Shown one piece after another: positions 46,429-54,609 of a stretch of 64,000 bases of DNA; position 1 is the stretch's first letter; every line of letters begins with the position of its first letter. The notes below the pieces were generated by a model, which was given only the letters and a program-made list of their open reading frames with translations, was not told where the DNA came from and made no database searches. Position numbers and translations under genes: made by a program. Location of the stretch: NCBI GenBank assembly GCA_964541895.1, contig CAZISM010000005.1:1-64000 (forward strand), given 5' to 3'. Source of the DNA: CAZISM01 sp964541895. GTDB taxonomy: Bacteria > Zhuqueibacterota > Zhuqueibacteria > Residuimicrobiales > Residuimicrobiaceae.

Positions 46429-47265
46429 ATGAAAAAATCGATCCAGGTGTTGGCTGTTCTTGTTGGCGCCGCGCTGGCCATGGCCCAGAACGGTACGGCG
46501 TACCGCTATGAAAAGGGAAAAACCTATACCTATAGCGCGGACTCGAAGGTTAAAATGGTCATGGATATGGCCGGCCAGAACATGGTCTCTGATATTCAGG
46601 CCCACACGGTCATCTCCATCAAACCGATCGAGATCAATGGTGAAGGCGACATGACCTGCGAAGCCACCTATGATACTATCCGAACCAAAATCAACATGAT
46701 GCGCCTGGATACGACTATGTATATCACCGACCTGATGGGCAAACGGGCCAAAATCGTTTTCAGCAAGTACGGCCGCACCAAAAGCGTGGCCGCCATCGAC
46801 TCTTTTCCCAAAGACAGCATGATTCTGCGCATGATGAACGGCGATCCCCTGGTCTATATGCGGCGGCTGCTGGTGGATCTGCCCAACCAGCCGTTTGGCG
46901 CCGGCAGCACCTGGACCAACACAGCCCCGGATACGGTCAAGAATGCCAATATGGAGATGGTCATTACGCCCAATGTGGAATATACATGGGCAGGCCGGGA
47001 AACCCTGGCAGGCCGGGATTGCGTAAAAATGCAGCTCACCGGGCCCATGACCATGGCCGGCAAAGGCAACCAGATGGGCGCCGACTTTTTCATCGAGGGA
47101 GAGGGCAAAACCAACAGTGTGGTCTTTTTCGATGACAAAAACGGCGTGCTGGTGAGCACAGCGGGCAACTCGGAGCAGCAGTTGAACATCGCGGTCAGCG
47201 GCGGCGCCAACATGACCATTACGCAAAATCAAACCGTGTCCGCCAAGACCGTGCTGTTGCCCTAA
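46429..47265 (+). CDS. Secreted beta-rich protein, DUF6263-like
   Basis: A 278-residue secreted protein. The ATG at 46429 was chosen for its AGGAAAGGAG and the signal peptide that follows (VLAVLVGAALAMAQN). The mature part alternates beta strands (YRYEKGKTYTYSADSKVKMV; FGAGSTWTNTAPDTV), which resembles DUF6263-type uncharacterised envelope proteins. No catalytic motif can be seen. It lies 87 bases after the M28 gene, and a hairpin follows it. Function is unknown. Confidence 0.78.
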   Translation: MKKSIQVLAVLVGAALAMAQNGTAYRYEKGKTYTYSADSKVKMVMDMAGQNMVSDIQAHTVISIKPIEINGEGDMTCEATYDTIRTKINMMRLDTTMYITDLMGKRAKIVFSKYGRTKSVAAIDSFPKDSMILRMMNGDPLVYMRRLLVDLPNQPFGAGSTWTNTAPDTVKNANMEMVITPNVEYTWAGRETLAGRDCVKMQLTGPMTMAGKGNQMGADFFIEGEGKTNSVVFFDDKNGVLVSTAGNSEQQLNIAVSGGANMTITQNQTVSAKTVLLP

Positions 47266-47293
47266 CGACCTGGTCATTTATTCCACGAATCCG

Positions 47294-47320
47294 GCGGCGT
47301 CCTGCGAGCAGCGACGCCGC
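47294..47320 (+). terminator. Hairpin after the DUF6263-like gene
   Basis: GCGGCGTC (47294-47301) pairs perfectly with GACGCCGC (47313-47320) over an eleven-base loop, 28 bases after the stop codon. The stem is strong but no T run follows, so the terminator call is moderate. Confidence 0.5.
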
Positions 47321-47444
47321 TGCGTAGTCCACTCCATCCAGGTAGCCTGATCAACGCAAACCTAGAAGAACCGACCCCGGCACCCTGTGGAAGCGATATG
47401 GCCTGTCTCGGTTCTTTGTCGCAGACTTGGAAACTAATTCGCCT

Positions 47445-48833
47445 ATGAAAAAAATCATTCCCTTTGTATATGGCTTGTGCCTGACGGCGAGCCTGGCGGT
47501 TGCAGCCGAGCGTCCGGCCACGCAGGTGCCGGCCGGTTTGTACATGGAACGGTGCCGGCGTATGCTGGCCGCCATGGACAGCAGCAGCGTTCTGGTTCTG
47601 CGCTCAGCCGATAGCCGGCCGCGCTCCATGGATGTCAATTACCCCTATCGCCAGGAGAGCAATTTTTACTATCTCACCGGCATCGATCAGACCGGCGGCT
47701 TTCTTTTGCTGGCGCCTGCTGGAGTGGAGGTGGGCGGCAAAAAGCGGCAGGTGGTGTTGTTCGGCGACATGAGGGCCGGCTCGGTTTATACCAAAAAGGA
47801 GGGCCTGCGGCAGACCGCCCTCGGCTGCGATACGCTCTTGTCCAGCCGGCAGTTCGAGGCGCTGTTTCAGGCGGCGGTCAAAGGCAAAGCGACGCTCTAC
47901 TATTCGATGCCCCAACCCACGTTTGTCAACGATCCGGTTGCCAACAAGCGGTTTTTTCTCGACCGCGATGTGCGCAAAGAGCTGGCTAATCGCTACAGCG
48001 GTTTGCAGATAAAGCCGGTCAACGATCTGATCGCGCCGTTGCGCCGCATCAAGTCGCCTGAGGAGCTGGCGCTGATTCAGAGGGCGGTTGATATCACCGC
48101 CGCCGGTCTGATCGAAGCGTACAAGAGCCTGCAGCCGGGCATGTACGAATATGAACTGCAGGCGCTGCTGGAGTATGCCTATACGCGCAACGGGGCTAAT
48201 GGTCCGGGCTTTCCCTGTATCATCGGCTCCGGGCCCAACTCGCTGGTGCTGCACTATGAAGACAACAGCCGTCGGATGCAGGGCGGTGACGTGGTCGTGC
48301 TGGATGTGGGCGGCGAATTTGGCGGCTATACCGCGGATATCACCCGCACCATGCCGGTCAGCGGCCGGTTTACAGAGGCACAGAAAGAGCTGTATGAACT
48401 GGTTCTGCAGGCTCAGACGGAGACCCTGGCCATCATGAAGCCGGGTGTGCCGTTTCGGGCCGTTGAAGAAAAGGTCCAGGAGGTTACCGCGCAAGGACTG
48501 ATGAAACTGGGGTTGATCAAAGATAAAGAGCAGGTGCGCCGTTTTTTGCCGCACGGGGTTTCTCATCATATCGGCCTGGACGTGCACGACGTCGGCCGGA
48601 CGGATACGCTGCAGGTGAATATGGTGGTCACGCTGGAGCCGGGGGTATATGTGCCGGCCAATGATGCCGCCATCCCGGAAGCGTATCGTAACGTCGGCAT
48701 TCGTATTGAAGACGATGTCTGGATCGTCGCCGGCGGCCACAAGGTGTTGTCCGCCGCGGTGCCGAAGGAAATCAAAGCGGTTGAAAAGCTGATGAAGAAA
48801 ACAGGATTGGGCAATCGGAGTGTAGGTCAATAA
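47445..48833 (+). CDS. Exported M24 aminopeptidase P-like enzyme
   Basis: A 462-residue M24 metallopeptidase with an N-terminal signal (FVYGLCLTASLAVAAE), which is why the ATG at 47445 is preferred over an upstream TTG in frame. The AMP_N domain (MDVNYPYRQESNFYYLTGID) precedes the pita-bread core. Predicted metal ligands are the aspartates in VLDVGGEFGGYTADITRT, H in LPHGVSHHIGLDVHD, and glutamates in TLEPGVYV and GIRIEDDV. The fold removes an N-terminal residue next to proline. Most relatives are cytoplasmic, so export is notable. It precedes a Tat-exported TIM barrel by 13 bases. Confidence 0.92.
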   Translation: MKKIIPFVYGLCLTASLAVAAERPATQVPAGLYMERCRRMLAAMDSSSVLVLRSADSRPRSMDVNYPYRQESNFYYLTGIDQTGGFLLLAPAGVEVGGKKRQVVLFGDMRAGSVYTKKEGLRQTALGCDTLLSSRQFEALFQAAVKGKATLYYSMPQPTFVNDPVANKRFFLDRDVRKELANRYSGLQIKPVNDLIAPLRRIKSPEELALIQRAVDITAAGLIEAYKSLQPGMYEYELQALLEYAYTRNGANGPGFPCIIGSGPNSLVLHYEDNSRRMQGGDVVVLDVGGEFGGYTADITRTMPVSGRFTEAQKELYELVLQAQTETLAIMKPGVPFRAVEEKVQEVTAQGLMKLGLIKDKEQVRRFLPHGVSHHIGLDVHDVGRTDTLQVNMVVTLEPGVYVPANDAAIPEAYRNVGIRIEDDVWIVAGGHKVLSAAVPKEIKAVEKLMKKTGLGNRSVGQ

Positions 48834-48846
48834 GCCGGGAGGGTCT

Positions 48847-49779
48847 ATGGTATTGAATCGTCGCGTGTTTATTCGTCAGGCGGCTGTCGGCGCCGCTGTG
48901 TTGGCATCCTGGCGCAGCGGATCGGCGTCTACCAGCAAGATCGCCGGTGTCGGCATGTGCGACTGGAATCTGGGAGAAGCCTGCAATCCCGACCTGATCG
49001 CCAGGGCAAAGGAAGCGCACCTGAACGGGTTGCAGGTCAGCGTCGGCACCAAGCCGGAACGCATGCCGTTGCGCGAGGAAAAGGTGCGCCGGCGCTACAC
49101 CGAACTGGGCAAGGCGCACGGAATCCGTTTCCATTCGGTGGCAGCCGGCGGTATTTTGAACGCCATTCCTCTGGCCTCGGAGCCGCAATCGGCCGTCTAT
49201 GTTATCGATGCCATCGAGGCGGCGCAGGCTCTGGGTGCGAAAAACATTCTGATCGCGTTTTTCGGCAACGGCGACTTGCGGCGCAAGGATCAGGCGGGGA
49301 ATTTTATCGAACATAAGGAAAACGGTTTTTCGTCCTTTGAACTGGACGAGCCGGGTGTCAAACGGGTTGTGGAGGCGTTGCGGCAGATTGCACCGCGGGC
49401 GGAAAAAGCTGGCGTGGTCATCGGTTTTGAGAACACGCTGACGGCAAAACAGAACCTGGACATCATCAGCCAGGTTGGAACACCGATGATGCAGGTGTAC
49501 TATGATGTCGGAAATTCGACCGGCTATGGGTATGATATTTTTACGGAATTGCGGCTGTTGGGCAACCAGAGCATCTGCGAAGTGCATCTCAAGGATTGGA
49601 AGACTCCCATGCTGGGCAGCGCCGAGGCGTCGGTGGATATGCCGGCCGTTGCCCGCGTGCTCGACGAGATCGGCTACGACAAGTGGCTGGTGCTGGAAAC
49701 CAGCGGCCGCAAGGGTTCTTTTCTGGACGACACCCGGGCCAATGTCGCCTATGTGCGCAAAACGTTTCATATAGCATAA
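48847..49779 (+). CDS. Tat-exported TIM-barrel sugar isomerase/epimerase-like protein
   Basis: A 310-residue AP-endonuclease-2-like TIM barrel with a twin-arginine signal (LNRRVFIRQAAVGAAVLAS). GGGAGG precedes the ATG. Probable metal ligands are in VVIGFENTL, YYDVGNS, CEVHLKD and WLVLETSG, the usual E/D/H/E order of this fold. Relatives isomerise or epimerise sugars. The tail is short and no second domain is present, unlike the DUF1080 fusion at 38.7 kb. Substrate unknown. Confidence 0.88.
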   Translation: MVLNRRVFIRQAAVGAAVLASWRSGSASTSKIAGVGMCDWNLGEACNPDLIARAKEAHLNGLQVSVGTKPERMPLREEKVRRRYTELGKAHGIRFHSVAAGGILNAIPLASEPQSAVYVIDAIEAAQALGAKNILIAFFGNGDLRRKDQAGNFIEHKENGFSSFELDEPGVKRVVEALRQIAPRAEKAGVVIGFENTLTAKQNLDIISQVGTPMMQVYYDVGNSTGYGYDIFTELRLLGNQSICEVHLKDWKTPMLGSAEASVDMPAVARVLDEIGYDKWLVLETSGRKGSFLDDTRANVAYVRKTFHIA

Positions 49780-50042
49780 GAAGATCGGTTCATCTCGTCG
49801 CGCTTTGGTTTGGTGGCAGGCCGACGTGGCGTTTAAGCCGGAGATGCCGCAACAACCGCGGCAACATCCAGAGTCGCTCGCGAAAGGAACCCCGGGTGTT
49901 CTGTCAGCAGATCTGCAACAGCAGGATCGACAGCCAGACACCTGGAGTTGCCGTAATACCCGCGGCACATCGAGTCCACGAGTTTGAGACTATTATGGCA
50001 GATGCCGGACGGTGGGTTCCGGCTATCCGTGCAGGGGCATGT
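49780..50042. other. 263-base intergenic stretch with no identified content
   Basis: I see no gene, strong hairpin or promoter match here; the frames that are open have no recognisable sequence. Confidence 0.4.
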
Positions 50043-51053
50043 ATGAAAACATTATTATTGTTATTGGCGTTCTGGCCATGTGTGGCCGCGCAAACGCCGG
50101 CGCTGCTGACCTTTTATTTCCTGGACATGCACGGCGGCGCCGCCACGTTAATCGTGACGCCGGCGGGAGAGTCCATTCTCATCGATACCGGCTCGCTGGA
50201 GCCGGAGGGCCGGGATGCCGGCCGGATTCTGCAGGCTTGCCGGGATGCCAACCTGCGTCGCGTCGATCATCTGATCACCACCCATTTTCATTCCGACCAT
50301 TTCGGCGCGATTCTGCCGGTGGTGAAAGAGATCGCGGTGCGCCGTTTTTACGATAAAGGGGCTCCGCCGTCGGCAGGCGAACAACAGGGTGCATGGTACA
50401 AGCAGCTGATGCCGTTGTACCAGAAGGCGACAAAAGGCAAAGCGCGCAACATTCAAAGGGGCGAGTATATCCCCCTGCGGGATAAAACCCTCAAACTCTT
50501 TTGCGTGGCAGCGGAAAAAAAGGTGATAGGCTTTGACGGTGACATCGACGCCGCGGGGTCGGATTTCAGCGCCAGAGCGGCGGACGAATCGGACAACGGC
50601 CGCAGCATCGCACTGCTGCTGACCTGGGGCGAGTTTAGCGCTTTTTTGGGCGGCGACATCACCCACAATGTCGAACAGCACCTGGTGTGGCCGGCCAACC
50701 GGCTGGGGCAGGTGGATCTGTATCAGGTGACCCATCATGGTCTGGACCTGAGCAACAATCCCCTGCTGATTCAGGCCATTCAGCCGGTCGTGGCGGTAGC
50801 GCCCAACGGTCCGCAAAAGGGGGTGCAGCCCAAGACCTTCCAGGCCCTGCGATCCGTACCATCGCTGAAAGCATTGTATCAGCTGCATTACAATGCCGGT
50901 TATGGTGCCGGCGGCAATACGGAGCAGGAGCTGATCGCCAATATGGATGCGAGCCGGGGTGGCTGCTATGTGCGGGTGGTGGTGGACCAGGCCGCTCGCC
51001 AGATGCAGGTGCGGCTGGGCGCAGAAGGAGCGGATCACGTCTATTCCTTCTGA
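50043..51053 (+). CDS. Secreted metallo-beta-lactamase-fold hydrolase (ComEC/Rec2 type)
   Basis: A 336-residue exported protein. The ATG at 50043 starts a signal peptide (LLLLLAFWPCVAAQ); the longer open frame upstream is not protein-like. The metal motif is H81-F-H83-S-D85-H86 (HFHSDHFGA), with a later GGDITHNVEQHL and VTHHGLD matching the ComEC/Rec2 C-terminal domain type. Such stand-alone domains are nucleases or phosphodiesterases, and this one would be periplasmic. It lies 46 bases before the Ste24-like protease gene. Confidence 0.88.
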   Translation: MKTLLLLLAFWPCVAAQTPALLTFYFLDMHGGAATLIVTPAGESILIDTGSLEPEGRDAGRILQACRDANLRRVDHLITTHFHSDHFGAILPVVKEIAVRRFYDKGAPPSAGEQQGAWYKQLMPLYQKATKGKARNIQRGEYIPLRDKTLKLFCVAAEKKVIGFDGDIDAAGSDFSARAADESDNGRSIALLLTWGEFSAFLGGDITHNVEQHLVWPANRLGQVDLYQVTHHGLDLSNNPLLIQAIQPVVAVAPNGPQKGVQPKTFQALRSVPSLKALYQLHYNAGYGAGGNTEQELIANMDASRGGCYVRVVVDQAARQMQVRLGAEGADHVYSF

Positions 51054-51099
51054 TACATAACGCTGATCTGCAGAACAGTTTGAATATCTTCGGGACCAC

Positions 51100-52347
51100 A
51101 TGAATACATATGCAATCATCATCCTGGCGGCATTGCTGTTGGACTATGCGCTGAACCTGCTGGCCAAACTTTTGAATCTGAAGACGCTGGCTGCGCCGCT
51201 GCCGGACGAATTCAAGGAGGTGTATGATCCGGCATTATACCAAAAGATGCAGGATTATACGCGGGTGAATACCCGATTCGGTTTTGTCACGGCGACCTTT
51301 AATTTGGTCGTCCTGTTGATCGTGTGGTTCAGTGGCGGTTTCAACTGGCTGGACGGAGTGGTGAGAGGGCTGGGCTGGAGTTCCATTCCCACGGGCATGG
51401 CCTATATCGGCTTGCTGGCGTTCGGCCAGAGCCTGTTGTCCCTGCCTTTTTCCGTTTACGATACCTTTGTCATCGAGGCCCGTTTCGGTTTTAACCGGAC
51501 CACGGTTAAAACGTTTGTACTGGATTTGTTCAAGGGTTTGGGACTTGCCATTCTGCTGGGCGGCCCGCTGCTCGCCGGCGTGCTCGCTTTTTTTGTCCAT
51601 GCCGGCGCCTGGGCCTGGCTCTACGCCTGGCTGGTAACGGTGCTCTATGCACTGGTGATGCAGTACATGGCTCCCACCTGGATCATGCCGCTGTTCAACA
51701 CATTTACGCCGCTGCAAGAGGGCGAATTAAAATCCTCTATCGTGCTATACGCGGAAAAGGTGCGTTTTCCCCTGGCCGGTATTTTTGTCATGGACGGATC
51801 CAAGCGCTCCAGCAAGGCCAACGCCTTTTTTACCGGTTTCGGCAGGAACAAGCGCATTGCCCTCTTTGATACGCTGATCGACAAACACACCGTCGCCGAG
51901 CTGGTGGCGGTGCTGGCGCACGAAATCGGTCATTACATGAAAAAGCACATTCAGTTGGGCATCCTCATCAGCGTTCTGCACTCCGGCATTCTGTTTTACC
52001 TGATGTCGCTGTTCATCAGCCGGCCGGGTCTGTTCGCCGCGTTTTATATGGAGCAGGTTTCCGTCTATGCCGGTCTGCTCTTTTTCGCCATGCTCTTCTC
52101 GGCGCTGGATATGCTGCTGGCGCCGCTGCTCAACCTGCTCTCCCGGCGCCATGAATATCAGGCCGACCGGTACAGTGCCACGACCTCGGGCCTGGTTGAA
52201 GATATGGTCAGCGCCTTGCGCAAACTGTCACGCGATAATCTCGCTCATCTGACGCCGCATCCGTTCTATGTCTTTTTGCATTATTCTCACCCGCCGGTGT
52301 TGCAGCGCATACGACGCCTGCGCGGCGTAAAGAAAGGATTATCATGA
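51100..52347 (+). CDS. M48 (Ste24/CAAX protease-like) membrane metalloprotease
   Basis: A 415-residue integral membrane peptidase. The zinc motif is H274-E275-I-G-H278 in AHEIGHYMKKH, with the third ligand E352 in RRHEYQADRYS. Seven or so helices and the N-terminal peptidase-M48-N segment (YTRVNTRFGFVTATFNLVVL) match Ste24-type enzymes. Length equals the family norm. Bacterial members take part in membrane-protein quality control or prepeptide processing. Its stop overlaps the start of a 66-residue gene. Confidence 0.92.
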   Translation: MNTYAIIILAALLLDYALNLLAKLLNLKTLAAPLPDEFKEVYDPALYQKMQDYTRVNTRFGFVTATFNLVVLLIVWFSGGFNWLDGVVRGLGWSSIPTGMAYIGLLAFGQSLLSLPFSVYDTFVIEARFGFNRTTVKTFVLDLFKGLGLAILLGGPLLAGVLAFFVHAGAWAWLYAWLVTVLYALVMQYMAPTWIMPLFNTFTPLQEGELKSSIVLYAEKVRFPLAGIFVMDGSKRSSKANAFFTGFGRNKRIALFDTLIDKHTVAELVAVLAHEIGHYMKKHIQLGILISVLHSGILFYLMSLFISRPGLFAAFYMEQVSVYAGLLFFAMLFSALDMLLAPLLNLLSRRHEYQADRYSATTSGLVEDMVSALRKLSRDNLAHLTPHPFYVFLHYSHPPVLQRIRRLRGVKKGLS

Positions 52348-52544
52348 TGGCCTCTGTGATGCCGGAAGGGGACTCACTGCGGCAGGCGGTCAAGTGGATA
52401 TCACAACAGCTGCTGGATCAACCGGAGCAAAAGCTGTGGCCGCTGATCAACGGCGCCATCAGCCGTTTCGATCTCAATCCGCGCGACGCGGAATATCTGA
52501 TTCATTTCTATCAAAAAAATGCAAACAAAAAAGCCCCGGAATGA
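52344..52544 (+). CDS. Small protein co-translated with the M48 protease
   Basis: A 66-residue soluble protein whose ATG at 52344 overlaps the protease stop; a second in-frame ATG follows at 52347. The sequence is helical (SLRQAVKWISQQLLDQPEQK; ISRFDLNPRDAEYLIHFYQ) and ends in a basic tail. I do not recognise a family. Translational coupling supports a real gene. Its last codons lie inside the terminator of the convergent serC gene, and its stop codon is in that terminator's loop. Confidence 0.65.
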   Translation: MMASVMPEGDSLRQAVKWISQQLLDQPEQKLWPLINGAISRFDLNPRDAEYLIHFYQKNANKKAPE

Positions 52545-52552
52545 TCCGGGGC
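52526..52552 (-). terminator. Rho-independent terminator of the serine operon
   Basis: On the minus strand GCCCCGGA pairs perfectly with TCCGGGGC over the loop TCAT, followed by TTTTTT. It stands directly after the serC stop and is shared with the end of the convergent 66-residue gene. Confidence 0.88.
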
Positions 52553-52558
52553 CTGTTC

Positions 52559-53641
52559 TTAATGTTTCTTTTGAAATTCTTTCATAAAGTCGGTTAACAC
52601 CTTGATCGCTTCCAGGGAAACTGCGTTGTACATGGAGACGCGGATGCCGCCCACCGAGCGATGGCCTTTCAGTCCGACCAGCCCCTCTTTTTTGGCCGCT
52701 GCGAGGAATTCTGTTTCCAGCTCTTCGCCGGCCAGCCGCAGCGGGACGTTCATCCAGGAACGGCAATCCGGACGCACGGTGCCGCGATAAAAGCCCTGGC
52801 TGTCGTCGATGGTTTTGTAGAGCAAGTCCGCTTTTTGGCGATTGATCGCTTCAACGGCTCCGACGCCGCCCTGGCCTTTGATCCACTCCAGCACCAGCTT
52901 GACCAGGTAGATGGCAAACGCCGGCGGGGTGTTGTACAGCGAATTGTTTTTGATATGGGTCTCATAGGACAGCATGGTGGAGAGACCTTTGTTCGCCGTG
53001 GCGGCAAACTCTTCGCGGATAAAGACCACGGTGACGCCGGCCGGGCCGAGATTTTTCTGGGCGCCGGCATACATCATGGCGAAGCGGGTAAAGTCCGTTT
53101 GCCGGCACAGCATGTCGGAGGAAAGGTCGACCAGCAGCGGCCGGCCCTGCACATCCGGATAGGTGGGCCACTGGGTGCCATAGATGGTGTTGTTGGAGGT
53201 GATGTGCACATAGGCGGCTTTCGGATCCAGGTCGAACGTCGCGGCGTCCGGCAGATAGGAGAATTGCTGGTCCTCGGAAGAGGCCGCGATGTGCGCCTTG
53301 CCGACGATGGTCGCTTCCTTGTAGGCCCGCTTCGCCCATTCGCCGGTGACGATATAGTCCGCCGAACCGCCGGCCGGGATAAAGTTCATGGGGATCATGG
53401 CGAACTGCAGGCTGGCGCCGCCGCCGAGAAAGAGGATGTGATAGCTGGAGGGCAGTCCCATCAATTCGCGGAAGAGATTCTGCGTTTCGTTTAATATGGC
53501 TTCGAACTCTTTGGAGCGGTGCGACATTTCCAGAATGGACATGCCCGAACCCGGGTATTCCACCAGCTCCGCCTGACATTTCTGCAGCACCGGCAACGGC
53601 AGCGCCGCCGGGCCGGGATTGAAATTATACACACGTGCCAT
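52559..53641 (-). CDS. serC: Phosphoserine aminotransferase
   Basis: A 360-residue PLP enzyme of the class V aminotransferase fold that converts 3-phosphohydroxypyruvate and glutamate to phosphoserine and 2-oxoglutarate. The opening YNFNPGPAALPLPVL, the GGASLQFAM cofactor loop, Schiff-base K196 in AGAQKNLGPAG and the C-terminal GHRSVGGIRVSMYNAV are diagnostic. It is 11 bases after serA in the same operon and ends at a strong terminator. GGAGG precedes the ATG. Confidence 0.97.
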   Translation of the reverse strand: MARVYNFNPGPAALPLPVLQKCQAELVEYPGSGMSILEMSHRSKEFEAILNETQNLFRELMGLPSSYHILFLGGGASLQFAMIPMNFIPAGGSADYIVTGEWAKRAYKEATIVGKAHIAASSEDQQFSYLPDAATFDLDPKAAYVHITSNNTIYGTQWPTYPDVQGRPLLVDLSSDMLCRQTDFTRFAMMYAGAQKNLGPAGVTVVFIREEFAATANKGLSTMLSYETHIKNNSLYNTPPAFAIYLVKLVLEWIKGQGGVGAVEAINRQKADLLYKTIDDSQGFYRGTVRPDCRSWMNVPLRLAGEELETEFLAAAKKEGLVGLKGHRSVGGIRVSMYNAVSLEAIKVLTDFMKEFQKKH

Positions 53642-53652
53642 GTAAGCCTCCT

Positions 53653-54537
53653 CTATTTTAGTCGACCCTGGTTGAAATCGTCCAGGATCTGCATGATATC
53701 GTAACCGATGCGCAGCATATTCTCTTTGCTGGCGGCGCCCAGATGCGGCGTCAACAGCACGTTGGGAGCGGTCAGCAGCGGTGAACCGGTCGGTGGATCC
53801 TGATAGAACACATCGGTGGCATAGCCGGCTACTTTGCCGGTTTTGAGCGCCTGCACCATGTCTTCTTCGACAATGGTTTTGCCGCGGCCGCTGTTAATGA
53901 TATAGACGCCGTCTTTCATCGTCGCGATGGTGTCCTTGTTGATCACGCCGCGGGTGCTGTCGTTGAGCGGCAGATGCAGCGAAATGAAATCGCTCATGGC
54001 CAGCACGCCGGCCAACTCCTTTTCCATGCGAATGTGAATGGAATCCACCGGCATGGGATCATAGCCGTGCACCATCATGCCGAAGGCATGGGCGCGTTTG
54101 GCCAGCTGCTGGCCGATGCGGCCGCAGCCGATGATGCCGAGCACCTTGCCGTACAGTTCGGTGCGTTCCAGCTCTTTTTTGAGCCATTTGCCTTCGGCCG
54201 TGGAGGTGTGCGCCGCCACCAGGTGGTTGGGTAACGCGATCATAAGGGCAAAAGCCAGTTCAGCCACGGCGATGCTGGAGGCCTGCGGCGTATTTTTAAC
54301 AATAATGCTTTTGGATTCGGCGTAGGGTTTGTCGATGTTGTCCATGCCGACGCCGCCGCGAATGGCCAGCTTTAAATTCGGAGCCTGATCGATAAAGGGC
54401 TTGTCGACTTTGATTTTGCTGCGTACGATCACGACATCCGCCGTGGCCGCATCGGCAAGATCCTGCGTCACCTGGCCAAAGCGCGCCAGTTTTTCCGGCA
54501 GAGCTTTGTCAAAGCTTTCTGCCAATAGTATTTTCAT
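53653..54537 (-). CDS. serA: D-3-phosphoglycerate dehydrogenase
   Basis: A 294-residue short-form D-2-hydroxyacid dehydrogenase, here the first enzyme of serine synthesis by context. The ATG at 54537 is fixed by GGGAGG upstream. Features are RGGVGMDNID near residue 64, the NAD motif GIIGCGRIGQQLAKRA, SGRGKTIVEE and the catalytic histidine in TPHLGAASKENM. It lacks the C-terminal ACT regulatory domain found in E. coli SerA, so feedback inhibition by serine through that domain is not expected. It lies between DUF1015 and serC. Confidence 0.93.
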   Translation of the reverse strand: MKILLAESFDKALPEKLARFGQVTQDLADAATADVVIVRSKIKVDKPFIDQAPNLKLAIRGGVGMDNIDKPYAESKSIIVKNTPQASSIAVAELAFALMIALPNHLVAAHTSTAEGKWLKKELERTELYGKVLGIIGCGRIGQQLAKRAHAFGMMVHGYDPMPVDSIHIRMEKELAGVLAMSDFISLHLPLNDSTRGVINKDTIATMKDGVYIINSGRGKTIVEEDMVQALKTGKVAGYATDVFYQDPPTGSPLLTAPNVLLTPHLGAASKENMLRIGYDIMQILDDFNQGRLK

Positions 54538-54609
54538 AGTAACCTCCCTTTTGCTTCCATTATTTTGACGGTCGAGCCGGAACGACGAACCACGGCCCAA
54601 CATCAGCGG

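Noticed and set aside
49596..50042. Long N-terminal extension of the metallo-beta-lactamase protein
   Set aside because: It overlaps the preceding TIM-barrel gene and is not protein-like. The ATG at 50043 opens a signal peptide.
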